Origin: Bacillota bacterium
GTDB taxonomy: Bacteria; Bacillota; Bacilli; Alicyclobacillales; SLC66
Length of the DNA stretch: 64,000 nt
NCBI GenBank assembly: GCA_021828865.1
Contig: JAJZCW010000006.1
Span: 62,001-126,000, forward strand
Reading direction: 5' to 3'
Made by a program: the position numbers and the translations under genes. How positions within the stretch are numbered: position 1 is the stretch's first letter; the number at the start of each line of letters is the position of its first letter. The notes under the pieces were generated by a model. That model had not been told where the DNA came from, made no database searches, and was given only the letters and a program-made list of their open reading frames with translations. Of this stretch, positions 15,447 through 24,749 are shown piece after piece.

Positions 15447-16666
15447 CAGTAACTGTGCGCACCTTCTGAATATTTTTCATTCATTTCCTCTTTTTCATCA
15501 TGGCCGTAGGTCAACAGAATCAGTACTGAGATGATGGTAACCGCAAAGAAGATGCCGAAGATAAGCCCAAAAGAAGCGTGAAGGGCAATGAACACACCGA
15601 CAAGATACGGCGCGACCACGCCGCCCAGTTTGCCAATTCCCATGGCCCAACCAAGTCCTGAACCCCTTGAGGAGACAGGGTATTGTTCTACAGAGTAAAT
15701 GTAAGTGGCTCCCCAAGCGCCTAGGTTGCTGAAATTTAGGAGCAATCCAAAAATAAGCAGTGCTGCGAGCGAGTTGGAGAATCCGAAAAGTAAAGACATG
15801 ACGGCAGATACCAGCGCGAATAAGATGAGGGTCCATTTGCGACCGATTTTCTCAACTAGCCATGAGGCTGCTAAATATCCCGGAAACTGGGCAATCGCCA
15901 TAATCAGCACATAGCCAAAACTGTGAATGAGCGAATACCCTTTTAGCACCATTACGCTTGGTAACCAGAGAAACATGCCATAATACGCAAAATTAGAGGC
16001 AAACCATAAGATCCAGAGTACCAACGTCTTTTTGCGAAACTCTGCGGACCAAAGCCGCTTCATGTTTTCTCCCATTGCTCTTTTTTGCCTGATGCTAGTG
16101 AATGAAGGGGTTTCCGGCAAATTGCGCCGCAAATAGAGTGCATAGAGTGCAGGGAGTACGGTGATGGCGAAAGCCGCTCTCCAGGTAAAAATGGGGATGA
16201 GCAAAAATCCGATCAGCGCTGCGCAAATGCTTCCCAGCGCCCAGAAAGACTCGAGAATGACGGTTCTTCTGCCCCGTAATTCCTGAGGAGAGGATTCAAG
16301 TACGTAGGTGGTGGCCACAGGTAACTCACCGCCAAGCCCCAATCCGGTGATGATCCGCATGATGATTAAAAATCCGACACCGGTGGCAAAAGCGCTGATG
16401 CCACTTGCCAGTGAGTAGATCACTAGGGTGAGGATAAAGGTGCGCTTTCTGCCGATGCGATCTGCGAACAGTCCTGCAATGGCAGAACCTGCCGCCATAC
16501 CGACGAGCGTCAGGCTGCTTAAAAGTCCAGCAGTGGTAGGGGTAATTTTCCATGCAAGAAATAGCGCTGCAATGACAAAGCTGAGCAGTCCCACATCCAG
16601 TGAATCAAACAACATACCAAACCCACTAGCAGTCAACAGCTTGGTGCTGGAAACTTCCTCCTTCAT
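15446..16666 (-). CDS. MFS transporter, YceI/NiaP-like
   Basis: 406 aa, twelve predicted membrane helices. MFS signature GLFADRIGRKRTF lies between helices 2 and 3; RIITGLGLGGELPVATTYV lies in helix 4; the second-half repeat is LVEKIGRKWTL. The N-terminal FDSLDVGLLSFVIAAL resembles YceI/NiaP-type transporters of niacin or small organic acids, but the substrate is not determined by the sequence. Single gene with its own terminator. Confidence 0.85.
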   Translation of the reverse strand: MKEEVSSTKLLTASGFGMLFDSLDVGLLSFVIAALFLAWKITPTTAGLLSSLTLVGMAAGSAIAGLFADRIGRKRTFILTLVIYSLASGISAFATGVGFLIIMRIITGLGLGGELPVATTYVLESSPQELRGRRTVILESFWALGSICAALIGFLLIPIFTWRAAFAITVLPALYALYLRRNLPETPSFTSIRQKRAMGENMKRLWSAEFRKKTLVLWILWFASNFAYYGMFLWLPSVMVLKGYSLIHSFGYVLIMAIAQFPGYLAASWLVEKIGRKWTLILFALVSAVMSLLFGFSNSLAALLIFGLLLNFSNLGAWGATYIYSVEQYPVSSRGSGLGWAMGIGKLGGVVAPYLVGVFIALHASFGLIFGIFFAVTIISVLILLTYGHDEKEEMNEKYSEGAHSY

Positions 16667-16857
16667 CTAACGTCCCTCCTTATTGCCATGCGAATATCGT
16701 ACCTATGACATATGCCCAATTCGCTCAATCGGTTCCAGTAGGGGATGGAAACAAAAAAGAGCACCGAGTGCAAGATCCCTTGATTTAGGCGTGTGCCTTA
16801 ATTGGGTATCTGCATTCGATGCAAAAAGTGGTGCGCTGGCAATTTTCCTTATGTTAA

Positions 16858-17463
16858 CTAGCTGATTTGACTGACATAGGGGTTAGAACCTTCGTAACTG
16901 GTGATAGCACCTTCATGTTGCAACGTCAGTCCAATGTCATCAAGCCCGTTTAAGAGCCTCATCTTGCGATAAGGATCTACAGTAAAGGAATGGCGGGTGC
17001 CGTTCTCTTCGATGACGACTTCCTCTTCCAGATTGACTTCGAGCGTCATGCCGGGTTGATCTTCTGCGGCTTTAATCAGCCGGTCCACGGTTTCTGCAGG
17101 AAGCACAACGGGAAGAATGCCATTATTGAAGCAGTTGTTAAAGAAAATATCGGCATAAGAGGCGGAGATGATCACGCGAAATCCATAGTCTAGCAGCGCC
17201 CAGGGGGCATGTTCGCGCGAGGAGCCACAGCCGAAGTTAGGGCCAGCGACAAGTACGGTGGCACTAGCATAAGGTTCATTGGCAAGGATAAAATCCTCAA
17301 TTTTTGAGCCGTCTTCATGAAAACGCCAGTCGTAAAAGAGGAATTGACCAAAGCCTGACCGCTCGATCCGTTTTAAGAACTGTTTGGGAATAATCGCATC
17401 AGTATCAATGTTGGCTCGTCCGATGGGAGCGACAATCCCTTTATGTGTACGTAGTGGTTGCAT
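16858..17463 (-). CDS. leuD: 3-isopropylmalate dehydratase small subunit
   Basis: 201 aa swivel domain. The N-terminus has GIVAPIGRANIDTDAIIPKQ and the substrate-loop GPNFGCGSSREHAPWAL follows. With LeuC it isomerises 2-isopropylmalate to 3-isopropylmalate in leucine biosynthesis. It lies 23 bp downstream of leuC. No leuA or leuB is adjacent, so the pathway genes are split in this genome. Confidence 0.97.
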   Translation of the reverse strand: MQPLRTHKGIVAPIGRANIDTDAIIPKQFLKRIERSGFGQFLFYDWRFHEDGSKIEDFILANEPYASATVLVAGPNFGCGSSREHAPWALLDYGFRVIISASYADIFFNNCFNNGILPVVLPAETVDRLIKAAEDQPGMTLEVNLEEEVVIEENGTRHSFTVDPYRKMRLLNGLDDIGLTLQHEGAITSYEGSNPYVSQIS

Positions 17464-17486
17464 CCCTATATCTCCTCCTTGACCCT

Positions 17487-18887
17487 TTATGCAAATGTGC
17501 GCACATCGACAAAATGACCCGCTACTGCCGCCGCCGCTGCCATGGCAGGACCCACGAGGTGCGTGCGTCCACCGCGGCCTTGACGGCCTTCAAAATTGCG
17601 GTTGGATGTCGAAGCACAGCGCTCGCCAGGCTGCAAAACGTCCGGATTCATCGCGAGGCACATGCTGCATCCGGGATCGCGCCATTCAAAACCGGCCGCA
17701 ACGAAAATGTCGTGAAGTCCCTCTTTTTCTGCTTGTTCTTTGACTTGAAAAGATCCTGGGACGACCATCGCCTGTACATGCTTAGCCACTTTTTTTCCTT
17801 TGACGACCTCTGCTGCTGCGCGAAGGTCCTCGATGCGTCCATTGGTGCAGGAGCCGATGAAGACGCGATCGATCTTGATCTCACTCATGGGGGTACCAGG
17901 CGTCAGGCCCATGTATTCCAGTGCGAGTTCTGTCGATCTGCGCTTCACGGGATCGCTGATGGCGGCAGGGTCTGGAACTAGGTCTGTGATGCTTGCACCC
18001 ATGCCGGGGCTCGTTCCCCAGGTGACTTGTGGCACCAAACTGGATGCGTCAAATTCGATCCGCGCGTCAAATTTTGCGCCTTCATCCGTCGAAAGGCTGT
18101 TCCAGATGGCTACGGCTTGTTCCCACTTTTCACCTTTCGGGGCGTGCTTTCTGCCTTGCAAATAAGCATAAGTTGTATCATCTGGCGCAATTAGTCCGGC
18201 ACGAGCGCCTGCTTCAATCGACATGTTGCATATGGTCATGCGCGCTTCCATCGACAACGCAGAAATGGCGGGACCGCGGTACTCAATGACGTACCCGGTG
18301 CCAAAATCAGTGCCGTATTGGGAGATGATGCCAAGGATCAGGTCTTTGGCCTGCAATCCTTTTGGCAATGTGCCATTCACATGAACTTCCATCGTCTTAG
18401 GCTTTTGTTGTTGCAGGCATTGTGTGGCGAGTACGTGTTCCACTTCGCTCGTACCGATACCAAAAGCAAGTGCGCCGAATGCACCATGAGTCGATGTGTG
18501 GCTGTCGCCGCAAACGATGGTTTTCCCGGGTAATGTAAGCCCTTGTTCGGGTCCGATGACGTGAACAATGCCTTGATCTGGGCTGTCGATATCGGCAAAA
18601 GGAACGCTAAATTCCGATGCATTTTGCCGCAATGTCTCGATTTGCTGGCGGGCGATGGGGTCCTTGATATTGTTGCGATCTTTCGTGGGGACGTTATGGT
18701 CGACCGTTGCGTAGGTCAAGTCCGGCCTGCGAATTTTCCTTCCGGCTAGGCGCAAGCCTTCAAAGGCTTGTGGAGAGGTGACCTCGTGCACTAAGTGCAG
18801 GTCAATATAGAGTAGGGTAGGTTCCCCTTCTTTCTCTCTTACGACATGGGCATCCCATATTTTTTCAAATAAAGTTTTGGCTGGCAT
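17487..18887 (-). CDS. leuC: 3-isopropylmalate dehydratase large subunit
   Basis: 466 aa aconitase-fold subunit starting [14 protein letters not shown]. The 4Fe-4S cluster ligands are visible in GSCTNGR and [11 protein letters not shown]. The substrate-binding loop with [14 protein letters not shown] is present. ATG 18887 is chosen because GAGGAGGG lies about nine bases upstream and the length equals the family norm; the frame extends to 18932. Divergent from a LysR regulator with a palindrome between them. Confidence 0.97.
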   Translation of the reverse strand: MPAKTLFEKIWDAHVVREKEGEPTLLYIDLHLVHEVTSPQAFEGLRLAGRKIRRPDLTYATVDHNVPTKDRNNIKDPIARQQIETLRQNASEFSVPFADIDSPDQGIVHVIGPEQGLTLPGKTIVCGDSHTSTHGAFGALAFGIGTSEVEHVLATQCLQQQKPKTMEVHVNGTLPKGLQAKDLILGIISQYGTDFGTGYVIEYRGPAISALSMEARMTICNMSIEAGARAGLIAPDDTTYAYLQGRKHAPKGEKWEQAVAIWNSLSTDEGAKFDARIEFDASSLVPQVTWGTSPGMGASITDLVPDPAAISDPVKRRSTELALEYMGLTPGTPMSEIKIDRVFIGSCTNGRIEDLRAAAEVVKGKKVAKHVQAMVVPGSFQVKEQAEKEGLHDIFVAAGFEWRDPGCSMCLAMNPDVLQPGERCASTSNRNFEGRQGRGGRTHLVGPAMAAAAAVAGHFVDVRTFA

Positions 18888-18971
18888 GCATCCAACCCTC
18901 CTCGTGCTTACTATTGAATTTATCCTACACATTTTTTGAATATAAGTCTATGATATAAAAACTATAAAAAC

Positions 18972-18988
18972 CATAGGTTATACCTATG
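18972..18988. promoter_or_regulatory. LysR-type operator between leuCD and its regulator
   Basis: CATAGGT-TAT-ACCTATG, a perfect 7-bp dyad containing a T-N11-A core, the binding signature of LysR-type regulators, in the divergent intergenic region. Confidence 0.65.
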
Positions 18989-19023
18989 ATAAATAAATGG
19001 GTATCAACAGGTAGGTGAGGAAA

Positions 19024-19911
19024 ATGGATTTACGGATGATGGAATATGCCTGTGAAGTGTATCGGCAGCGTAGCATCACCAAAGCGGCAGAAGCACTGCG
19101 CATGGCGCAACCTTCACTAAGTCAGCAATTGGCGAAACTGGAGGATGAATTGGGGGTGACGCTGTTCGAGCGGGGCCGAACTGGAGCGATTCCTACCAAA
19201 CACGGTGACAGGTTTGTGGAGCAAGCGGAGCAGATTCTTCGCATGCAGGAAGACCTGACTCGAGAGATGAGGGAACGCAGTCAAGGGATGGTCGGAGAAT
19301 TAGTGATTGGGGCACCAGCTATCACTGGTGGCAGGATATTGCCATCCTTGATCCGGGCGTTTAATCAAAAATACAAGGATACTCATGTCCGATTGGTGGA
19401 GGAGACCACAGACCAACTGGAGCAATTGGCCGTTCAGGGAGTCACGGATCTATCCATACTGGCGCTGCCTATTCGTGATGAACGACTAGCCACTACTACA
19501 CTTTTAACAGAGTCGCTCTATCTGGCAGTCCCTAGGAGAGAACAAAGGGGAAGACGAGGTGTCTCGTTAAAGGATTATGCAACCTCGCCGTTTATTCTGC
19601 TTAAAAATGGCTATGGTTTTCGTCAGACTGTATTGGCTTTATGCGCAGAAAATGGGTTTCAGCCTGATATCGCGTATGAAACAAGCAGTATTGAGACGGC
19701 GCAGGCAATGGTTGCGCATGGCCTTGGTGTGACGGTGGTGCCTGAGATGGTTCGGCGACAGACGGGAGTGGTGCCAGTGTATTATCCACTGGATCCGCCA
19801 GCCACTAGGACACTGGTGTTTGTCTACCGAAAAGATCGTTATCTCAGCCTCGCCGCACAAGCTTTTTTACAAGTGTATAAAGAACTTTACGATCAGCGCG
19901 GCGGAAGTTGA
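19024..19911 (+). CDS. LysR-family transcriptional regulator
   Basis: 295 aa. The N-terminal winged helix-turn-helix (SITKAAEALRMAQPSLSQQL, residues about 16-35) is followed by a linker helix and a periplasmic-binding-protein-like effector domain (from about residue 88). ATG 19024 gives the standard LysR start MDLRMMEYACEVY; a GTG three codons earlier is possible. Divergent transcription from leuCD and the palindrome at 18972-18988 suggest that it controls leuCD and itself. The effector is unknown. Confidence 0.88.
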   Translation: MDLRMMEYACEVYRQRSITKAAEALRMAQPSLSQQLAKLEDELGVTLFERGRTGAIPTKHGDRFVEQAEQILRMQEDLTREMRERSQGMVGELVIGAPAITGGRILPSLIRAFNQKYKDTHVRLVEETTDQLEQLAVQGVTDLSILALPIRDERLATTTLLTESLYLAVPRREQRGRRGVSLKDYATSPFILLKNGYGFRQTVLALCAENGFQPDIAYETSSIETAQAMVAHGLGVTVVPEMVRRQTGVVPVYYPLDPPATRTLVFVYRKDRYLSLAAQAFLQVYKELYDQRGGS

Positions 19912-20324
19912 TGAGCGACGCTGAAAATGGCATGCAGGTCAATCGCGCGTTTCCCATCCTTGGTTTCGAGTGTCACGTTTTCCGCAGACACTTCAATGAC
20001 TTTGCCTTGCACCCGTCCGGCTTCCGTATAAATGCTGACCGGTTGTTGCCAAAAATGTTGCAAAAGGTAATCGTGCAACGTCTTCGTGGAATGGTTCATC
20101 TTGTTTGGTCCGGCAAGGGGTGAAGGGCGAGCACCAGATTTTCGTTTAATTCGGTAAGGTTTCCTTTTGGTAATGATCGGTTCTGATAGTGACGAAGAAA
20201 TAACGGGTTCCGGTATTGGGAGAAATAAAGCATGCCAAGCCTCGTGTTGACTTTTTTGTCTGTCATCAACGGAGCGAGGTTTAACAGGGCCAAACAGGGT
20301 CGGCTTTAAGGATGGCACGGTCAT
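19893..20324 (-). CDS. Hypothetical protein with C-terminal Sm/DUF2642-like barrel
   Basis: The C-terminal 68 residues (LHDYLLQHFWQQPVSIYTEA, GRVQGKVIEVSAENVTLETK, DLHAIFSV) look like a small beta-barrel of the kind seen in DUF2642 and other Sm-like spore proteins. The N-terminal half is Pro/Ser/Lys-rich and unordered. Start is uncertain: ATG 20324 with GTGAGG nearby, or ATG 20099, which would encode only the barrel. The gene overlaps the convergent LysR gene by 19 bases. Confidence 0.5.
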   Translation of the reverse strand: MTVPSLKPTLFGPVKPRSVDDRQKSQHEAWHALFLPIPEPVISSSLSEPIITKRKPYRIKRKSGARPSPLAGPNKMNHSTKTLHDYLLQHFWQQPVSIYTEAGRVQGKVIEVSAENVTLETKDGKRAIDLHAIFSVAHQLPPR

Positions 20325-20416
20325 TCGCCTCACTGAATCATTTTTAACCCAGTGTATGTGATTTGGGCGAAGTGGTGACACTGCGCGATGACATCATTTT
20401 ATGGAAATTCGTGTAA

Positions 20417-21874
20417 CTAATCGATGCTTGCAAATCCATAAGAGCGTCGCAATCCTTTAGGATAATGGTTCTTTACCACGCCGTTGACGGCTTTTCCCCA
20501 ACCGAGGGGAGCACCATCAATCGTGATAAGTACCCATCCGCTCAGGTTGTCGCAGGGAATAGTTTGTCCACGTAAATATTCGAGAATCCTTCCGTCACCG
20601 TAGTGCAAGCGAAGCTCTTGTTGCACGTTCTCTGACCGCAACGAAAGCGCAAGCGAATGGTGTGGTACAGCGTGTTCATGTTCCATACGCATGAGTGCAA
20701 GTCCCGGCCTGAGTAATGGATGGATGAGTTGCGCACCTTCTGTTAATGCGTATAGGGTATCACCGATGGTTAGCAGGGTGCTGATGTTTTTTAGCTGCTC
20801 CAGCCAATCATTTATGAAAAATTCTTTGGCAAAAGACTCGAAATCGGTTTTCAAAGTTCTGTTTTTTGCGCTTGTAATGCGATCTGGTTTCGCTTTGTTG
20901 AAAGACACTGCACTGTGCTGCTTTATAAATCGAGCAATGAAATGGCCTTCCCCTTTCGCGTGATGAGGGAAAAAACGCCCTGCATGATGCGTAGGAACAG
21001 CATCCCAATTCGAAGGCATGGTATCTAGTACATCTTGGATCAGCGGGTGTGCCTGACCTGCGCGCTTCAGTTGCGTTGGCGACAATGCGGCGTCCATTTC
21101 CGGCAATGCAATAGGCAAAAGTTGCAAGTCAGGGTGGGCCATTGCAAACTTTGCACAAACCAGTTCGTTTTCAATAGGGTTGAATGTACAAGTGGAGTAC
21201 ACCAATCTTCCGCCAGGCTTCAGCATTTGGTATGCCTCTTCGAGAATTTCAAGTTGGCGCATGGCATTTTTCATGAGGTTCTCAAGGGACCAATGCGCAG
21301 TGGCCTCGGGTTCGCGTCGGAATAATCCCTCTCCGCTGCAAGGGGCATCCACCAGAATTCCGTCAAAAAATGCTCTGTAGGATCTGCTCAACCGTTTAGG
21401 CTCCACATTGGCCACTGCAGTGTGGGAGAGTCCCCACCTTTCGATATTTTCTGCGAGCGCTTCCGCGCGGGCAGGGTGAGGGTCGTTAGCCAGCAAAAAC
21501 CCAGTGTTTTCCATCAATGCGCCAATCTGTGTTGTTTTACCGCCAGGCGCCGCACAAAGGTCAAGGATATTCTCTCCTTGCACAGGGGCAAGAACGGTAA
21601 CAGGGGCCATTGCGGTTGGCTCCTGCAGATAGAGACAACCTGCGGCATGTAAAGGATCGTTGCCGATCTTGAATGCTTGGCTGACAAAGTAGGCATTTGC
21701 AGCCCAAGGAATAGAGGTGCCTAGTGTGAATGGAAATGCTACTTTTCGCAGGGGATGTATCCTCATTCCTCGGGTGTAGGGTTCTATATAAGCAGAGAGG
21801 TAGGCTTCCCAAGCGGATTCTCCAAAAGAAGAAACAAACATTTTTTTGTATCCCTCAGGGAAAACATTGTCCAT
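20417..21874 (-). CDS. RsmF/YebU-type RNA (cytosine-5) methyltransferase
   Basis: 485 aa. The Rossmann methyltransferase core carries the SAM motif LCAAPGGKT (106-114) and both catalytic cysteines: Cys179 in DAPCSGEG (nucleophile motif VI) and Cys229 in STCTF. The C-terminal region (about 330-485) is the RsmF-specific PUA-like extension ending in GWGKAVNGVVKNHYPKGLR. Makes m5C in 16S rRNA or tRNA by the NOL1/NOP2/Sun mechanism. ATG follows AAGGAGC. Single gene. Confidence 0.9.
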   Translation of the reverse strand: MDNVFPEGYKKMFVSSFGESAWEAYLSAYIEPYTRGMRIHPLRKVAFPFTLGTSIPWAANAYFVSQAFKIGNDPLHAAGCLYLQEPTAMAPVTVLAPVQGENILDLCAAPGGKTTQIGALMENTGFLLANDPHPARAEALAENIERWGLSHTAVANVEPKRLSRSYRAFFDGILVDAPCSGEGLFRREPEATAHWSLENLMKNAMRQLEILEEAYQMLKPGGRLVYSTCTFNPIENELVCAKFAMAHPDLQLLPIALPEMDAALSPTQLKRAGQAHPLIQDVLDTMPSNWDAVPTHHAGRFFPHHAKGEGHFIARFIKQHSAVSFNKAKPDRITSAKNRTLKTDFESFAKEFFINDWLEQLKNISTLLTIGDTLYALTEGAQLIHPLLRPGLALMRMEHEHAVPHHSLALSLRSENVQQELRLHYGDGRILEYLRGQTIPCDNLSGWVLITIDGAPLGWGKAVNGVVKNHYPKGLRRSYGFASID

Positions 21875-22090
21875 CCGTAGTGCTCCTTTTTCAAATCATG
21901 CGTACTCATATCGTTTTGACATTCAATATCAGTGTCGTTGTTGTTGCCATTTAAAGCAAGTCGGGGGGCGAAGTGGTGCTTCTTTACGGTAGTTTTGTGG
22001 AAATGCAATTTGACGGATGCGTGCATTTCTTTGATAATGAATGCAACGCTTGTACATGCTTGATTTTTATCAAATTGTGGAGGTTAGTCA

Positions 22091-23314
22091 GTGCGCTTTA
22101 TAAGGAAACACGTTGTTTTTTTGGTTATTTTGGCAGTTATGCTCGTTTATCGCCTACTGATTTGGAGACACACACAGGTCTATCTATACGGGGATATGTA
22201 CCGATATGATGCCATGGCTAGGCATCTACTTTTAAATGGATATATGGGTATCGGTGCAAAGCCTGATGCCTATTACACGCCTGGCTATTCGCTATTTTTG
22301 GCGGCAGTGTATTTGCTATCGATGTGGACGCACGGCGGTAAATTGTTGCCGATCGCGCATGTGGCACATGAAGTATTTTTTGTACAGCAAATTTTCTCGC
22401 TCGTTAATCTGGTACTGGTGTATGCGCTTGGGACACTTTTGAAAAATCGGTATACAGGAATCGCTGCTGCTTTGATTGCTGCACTTTATCTCCCCAATTC
22501 TTTTGTCGGGGAATTATTATTGTCGGAAAATCTTTTTATACCTTTCTTGCTTTTATCCGTACTGACTGCATATTTGGCGCTTCTAAACCAGCGCTATTCA
22601 CTCTATGTGCTGGCTGGAATTGTATTAGGGTTAGCCACCCTGGTACGTCCATTTATTTTGCCGATTATTGTACTGTACTTGCTGGGAATCTGGTGGCAAG
22701 CACGCACAGGTCGCATCAGTAGCGACAAACCCTATCGTCAGGGACTCTACTTTGCTGTCGCGCTAATAATTGGTACCGTGTTGGCGCTACTTCCCTGGTG
22801 GATTCGTAATTTTGTCGATTTTCATCACTTCGTGCCGCTGTCAACGGAAGCGGGGAACCCACTTCTTGCTGGGGCATCGCCGTATTTCCAAACCCCATTT
22901 TCGCAGCTTGCCGCAGGTGCCATCGCGCATCATCAATCGCAGGAAAAATACGCGATTCATCTCATCCTGAATGGCTTCGCCCATCATTTCTTCTTGTACC
23001 TTGGGTGGTTTTTGTTTGGAAAGCTTTATTTTCTTTTTGGGGGACCGTGGTTGTACAATTATATCGGTTGGTTCGTGATTTATCATCGCATTTTAGTCAT
23101 TCTTGGCGGATTGTCAGTTATCGCAGGGCTATTTATCCGCAGAATCCGTCTTTTTGCGGTGGCTATTTTATTCTTATTAGCCATGCAACTTATCTTTTTG
23201 CCGCTCTATCGTTACGGCTACCCGCTTGTGGTGATGATAGGGACTATGTTACCTGCTGTCGTTGTGTACTTTTTTACTATGCGTCGGAGGGGAATCCCTT
23301 TTGTTGAAAAATAA
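22091..23314 (+). CDS. Polytopic membrane glycosyltransferase (GT39/ArnT-like)
   Basis: 407 aa with about ten membrane helices. The first extracytoplasmic loop carries the acidic catalytic-type motif GDMYRYDAMARHLL and the sequence YYTPGYSLFLA, as in GT-C enzymes that use polyprenyl-phosphate sugars. GTG 22091 follows GGAGGTTAGTCA. It overlaps the next gene, a GT2 polyprenyl-phosphate loader. The acceptor (protein, lipid or cell-wall polymer) cannot be read from the sequence. Confidence 0.75.
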   Translation: MRFIRKHVVFLVILAVMLVYRLLIWRHTQVYLYGDMYRYDAMARHLLLNGYMGIGAKPDAYYTPGYSLFLAAVYLLSMWTHGGKLLPIAHVAHEVFFVQQIFSLVNLVLVYALGTLLKNRYTGIAAALIAALYLPNSFVGELLLSENLFIPFLLLSVLTAYLALLNQRYSLYVLAGIVLGLATLVRPFILPIIVLYLLGIWWQARTGRISSDKPYRQGLYFAVALIIGTVLALLPWWIRNFVDFHHFVPLSTEAGNPLLAGASPYFQTPFSQLAAGAIAHHQSQEKYAIHLILNGFAHHFFLYLGWFLFGKLYFLFGGPWLYNYIGWFVIYHRILVILGGLSVIAGLFIRRIRLFAVAILFLLAMQLIFLPLYRYGYPLVVMIGTMLPAVVVYFFTMRRRGIPFVEK

Positions 23315-24026
23315 GGCGCTTATTATCATCCCAGCCTATAATGAAGAAAAAACAGTGGGACAAGTCGTGCGTGATATCTATTCGATCATCAGCAGGGTAG
23401 ATGTGCTTGTCGTTTCTGATGGATCAACAGATGCTACCGCAAAGGAAGCGAAAGCGGCAGGCGCGTTTGTGATTGAACTTCCTGTCAATCTTGGCATCGG
23501 CGGTGCCATGCAGACAGGTTATCGTTATGCCGCAGAAGAGGAGTATGAGTACGCAGTACAGGTGGATGCGGACGGGCAGCATGATCCCAAAGATCTCCCT
23601 AAATTATTGGCAGAAGCAGAAAAGAAAGATGCCAATTTGATCATCGGTTCCCGTTATGTGACAAAAACTGGCTACCAATCTACCTATGCCAGGCGATTTG
23701 GGATGATCATGCTTTCTAGATTTGTCCAGATGGCGGTGGGGTATCCGGTGAAGGACACGACATCTGGTTACCGAGTGGCTGATCGCCGTGTCATACAATT
23801 GTTTCGCGATTATTATCCGCTTGATTATCCAGAGGTGGAAGTCCTGGTTTTGCTGCATCGTTATCACGTTAAGATCAAAGAAATATCGGTGGAAATGAGG
23901 GAAAGACAGGCGGGGCGTTCATCCATCACCATGCTAAAATCAGTGTATTATATGTTCAAAGTGACGCTTGCTATCGGCATTGAAGTGCTGCGCATACAAA
24001 CGATCAGGAGGGATGGATCGGTGTGA
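23304..24026 (+). CDS. GT2 glycosyltransferase, dolichyl-phosphate mannosyltransferase-like
   Basis: 240 aa soluble GT-A enzyme: KALIIIPAYNEEKTVGQVV, VSDGSTDAT, VDADGQHDPKDLP (DxD metal site), DTTSGYRVADRRV. It probably transfers a sugar from NDP-sugar to polyprenyl phosphate. TTG 23304 (or 23301) is behind GGAGGGGA and inside the end of the preceding gene; the frame open upstream has no ribosome binding site. The stop overlaps the start of the DUF2304 gene. Confidence 0.85.
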   Translation: MKNKALIIIPAYNEEKTVGQVVRDIYSIISRVDVLVVSDGSTDATAKEAKAAGAFVIELPVNLGIGGAMQTGYRYAAEEEYEYAVQVDADGQHDPKDLPKLLAEAEKKDANLIIGSRYVTKTGYQSTYARRFGMIMLSRFVQMAVGYPVKDTTSGYRVADRRVIQLFRDYYPLDYPEVEVLVLLHRYHVKIKEISVEMRERQAGRSSITMLKSVYYMFKVTLAIGIEVLRIQTIRRDGSV

Positions 24027-24388
24027 ATGTCTATATCCTGAGCGTGCTTTTTAGCGTCATCTTCCTGTTAGTTGTAGTGGAACTAATGCGCAGGCGATGG
24101 TTGCTTGAGCAGTATTCGCTTTTTTGGCTAGTGATGGGACTGGTCATCTTGGTTTTGTCGTTGTTTCACGGATGGCTGAACCAAGTTGCAGCATCTTTGG
24201 GGATATTTTATGCACCATCCCTTTTGTTTTTTGTGGGATTTTTATTTATGCTAGGTATCACACTGCATTTGACAGTAGTATTGTCCAGATTGACGGTTCG
24301 CACGGTGCGTATCGTTCAAGAAGTCGCCATTTTGCGTGCAGAACTGGACAAATACAAAGTGGAACCAGAACAGAGTAGGAGTGAGTAA
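24023..24388 (+). CDS. DUF2304 membrane protein
   Basis: 121 aa with three membrane helices (about 3-20, 32-50, 65-88) and a charged C-terminal coiled segment (RIVQEVAILRAELDKYKVEP). DUF2304 proteins habitually follow a DPM1-like GT2 gene and are thought to be its membrane partner. GTG 24023 overlaps the previous stop. Part of the 22091-24749 operon. Confidence 0.82.
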   Translation: MNVYILSVLFSVIFLLVVVELMRRRWLLEQYSLFWLVMGLVILVLSLFHGWLNQVAASLGIFYAPSLLFFVGFLFMLGITLHLTVVLSRLTVRTVRIVQEVAILRAELDKYKVEPEQSRSE

Positions 24389-24389
24389 T

Positions 24390-24749
24390 TTGTCTACCCA
24401 ACCATCCAAAGAATTGGACCCGATTGCCAATCCTTATCCGGAGCGTGATTATGAAATTTTAATTGAGGCGCCGGAATTTACAACGCTCTGCCCGAAAACA
24501 GGGCAACCTGATTTTGGTGTGATCACGTTTCGTTATCATCCCGGCCCTTATATTATTGAATTAAAGTCGTTGAAGCTTTATCTCTGGAGTTATCGCGATG
24601 AAGGCCACTTTCACGAAGAGGTGACCAACAAAATTGCGGATGATTTTATCCGTTTTGCCAAGCCAAAGTACTTGGAAGTCGTAGGGAAATACAATGTCCG
24701 TGGAGGAATCTCAACCACTGTTCGTGTTGAGTACCGCGAGGAAAAGTGA
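24390..24749 (+). CDS. queF: NADPH-dependent 7-cyano-7-deazaguanine reductase
   Basis: 119 aa, unimodular Bacillus-type QueF (tunnelling fold). The nitrile-attacking Cys34 lies in FTTLCPKTGQPDFG, followed by the QueF motif ELKSLKLYLWSYRDEGHFHE. It reduces preQ0 to preQ1 in queuosine biosynthesis. TTG 24390 follows GTAGGAGTGAG. It is translationally nested in the glycosyltransferase operon, away from other que genes, and no preQ1 riboswitch is visible. Confidence 0.93.
   Translation: MSTQPSKELDPIANPYPERDYEILIEAPEFTTLCPKTGQPDFGVITFRYHPGPYIIELKSLKLYLWSYRDEGHFHEEVTNKIADDFIRFAKPKYLEVVGKYNVRGGISTTVRVEYREEK

Noticed and set aside
15421-15447. Palindrome AATAAGCGGC as an operator
   Set aside because: It lies at the 3' end of the MFS gene with a T-rich tail, so a terminator is the simpler reading.
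16668-16857. Possible small gene between the MFS and leuD genes
   Set aside because: The 60-aa frame there has no ribosome binding site and no recognisable features.
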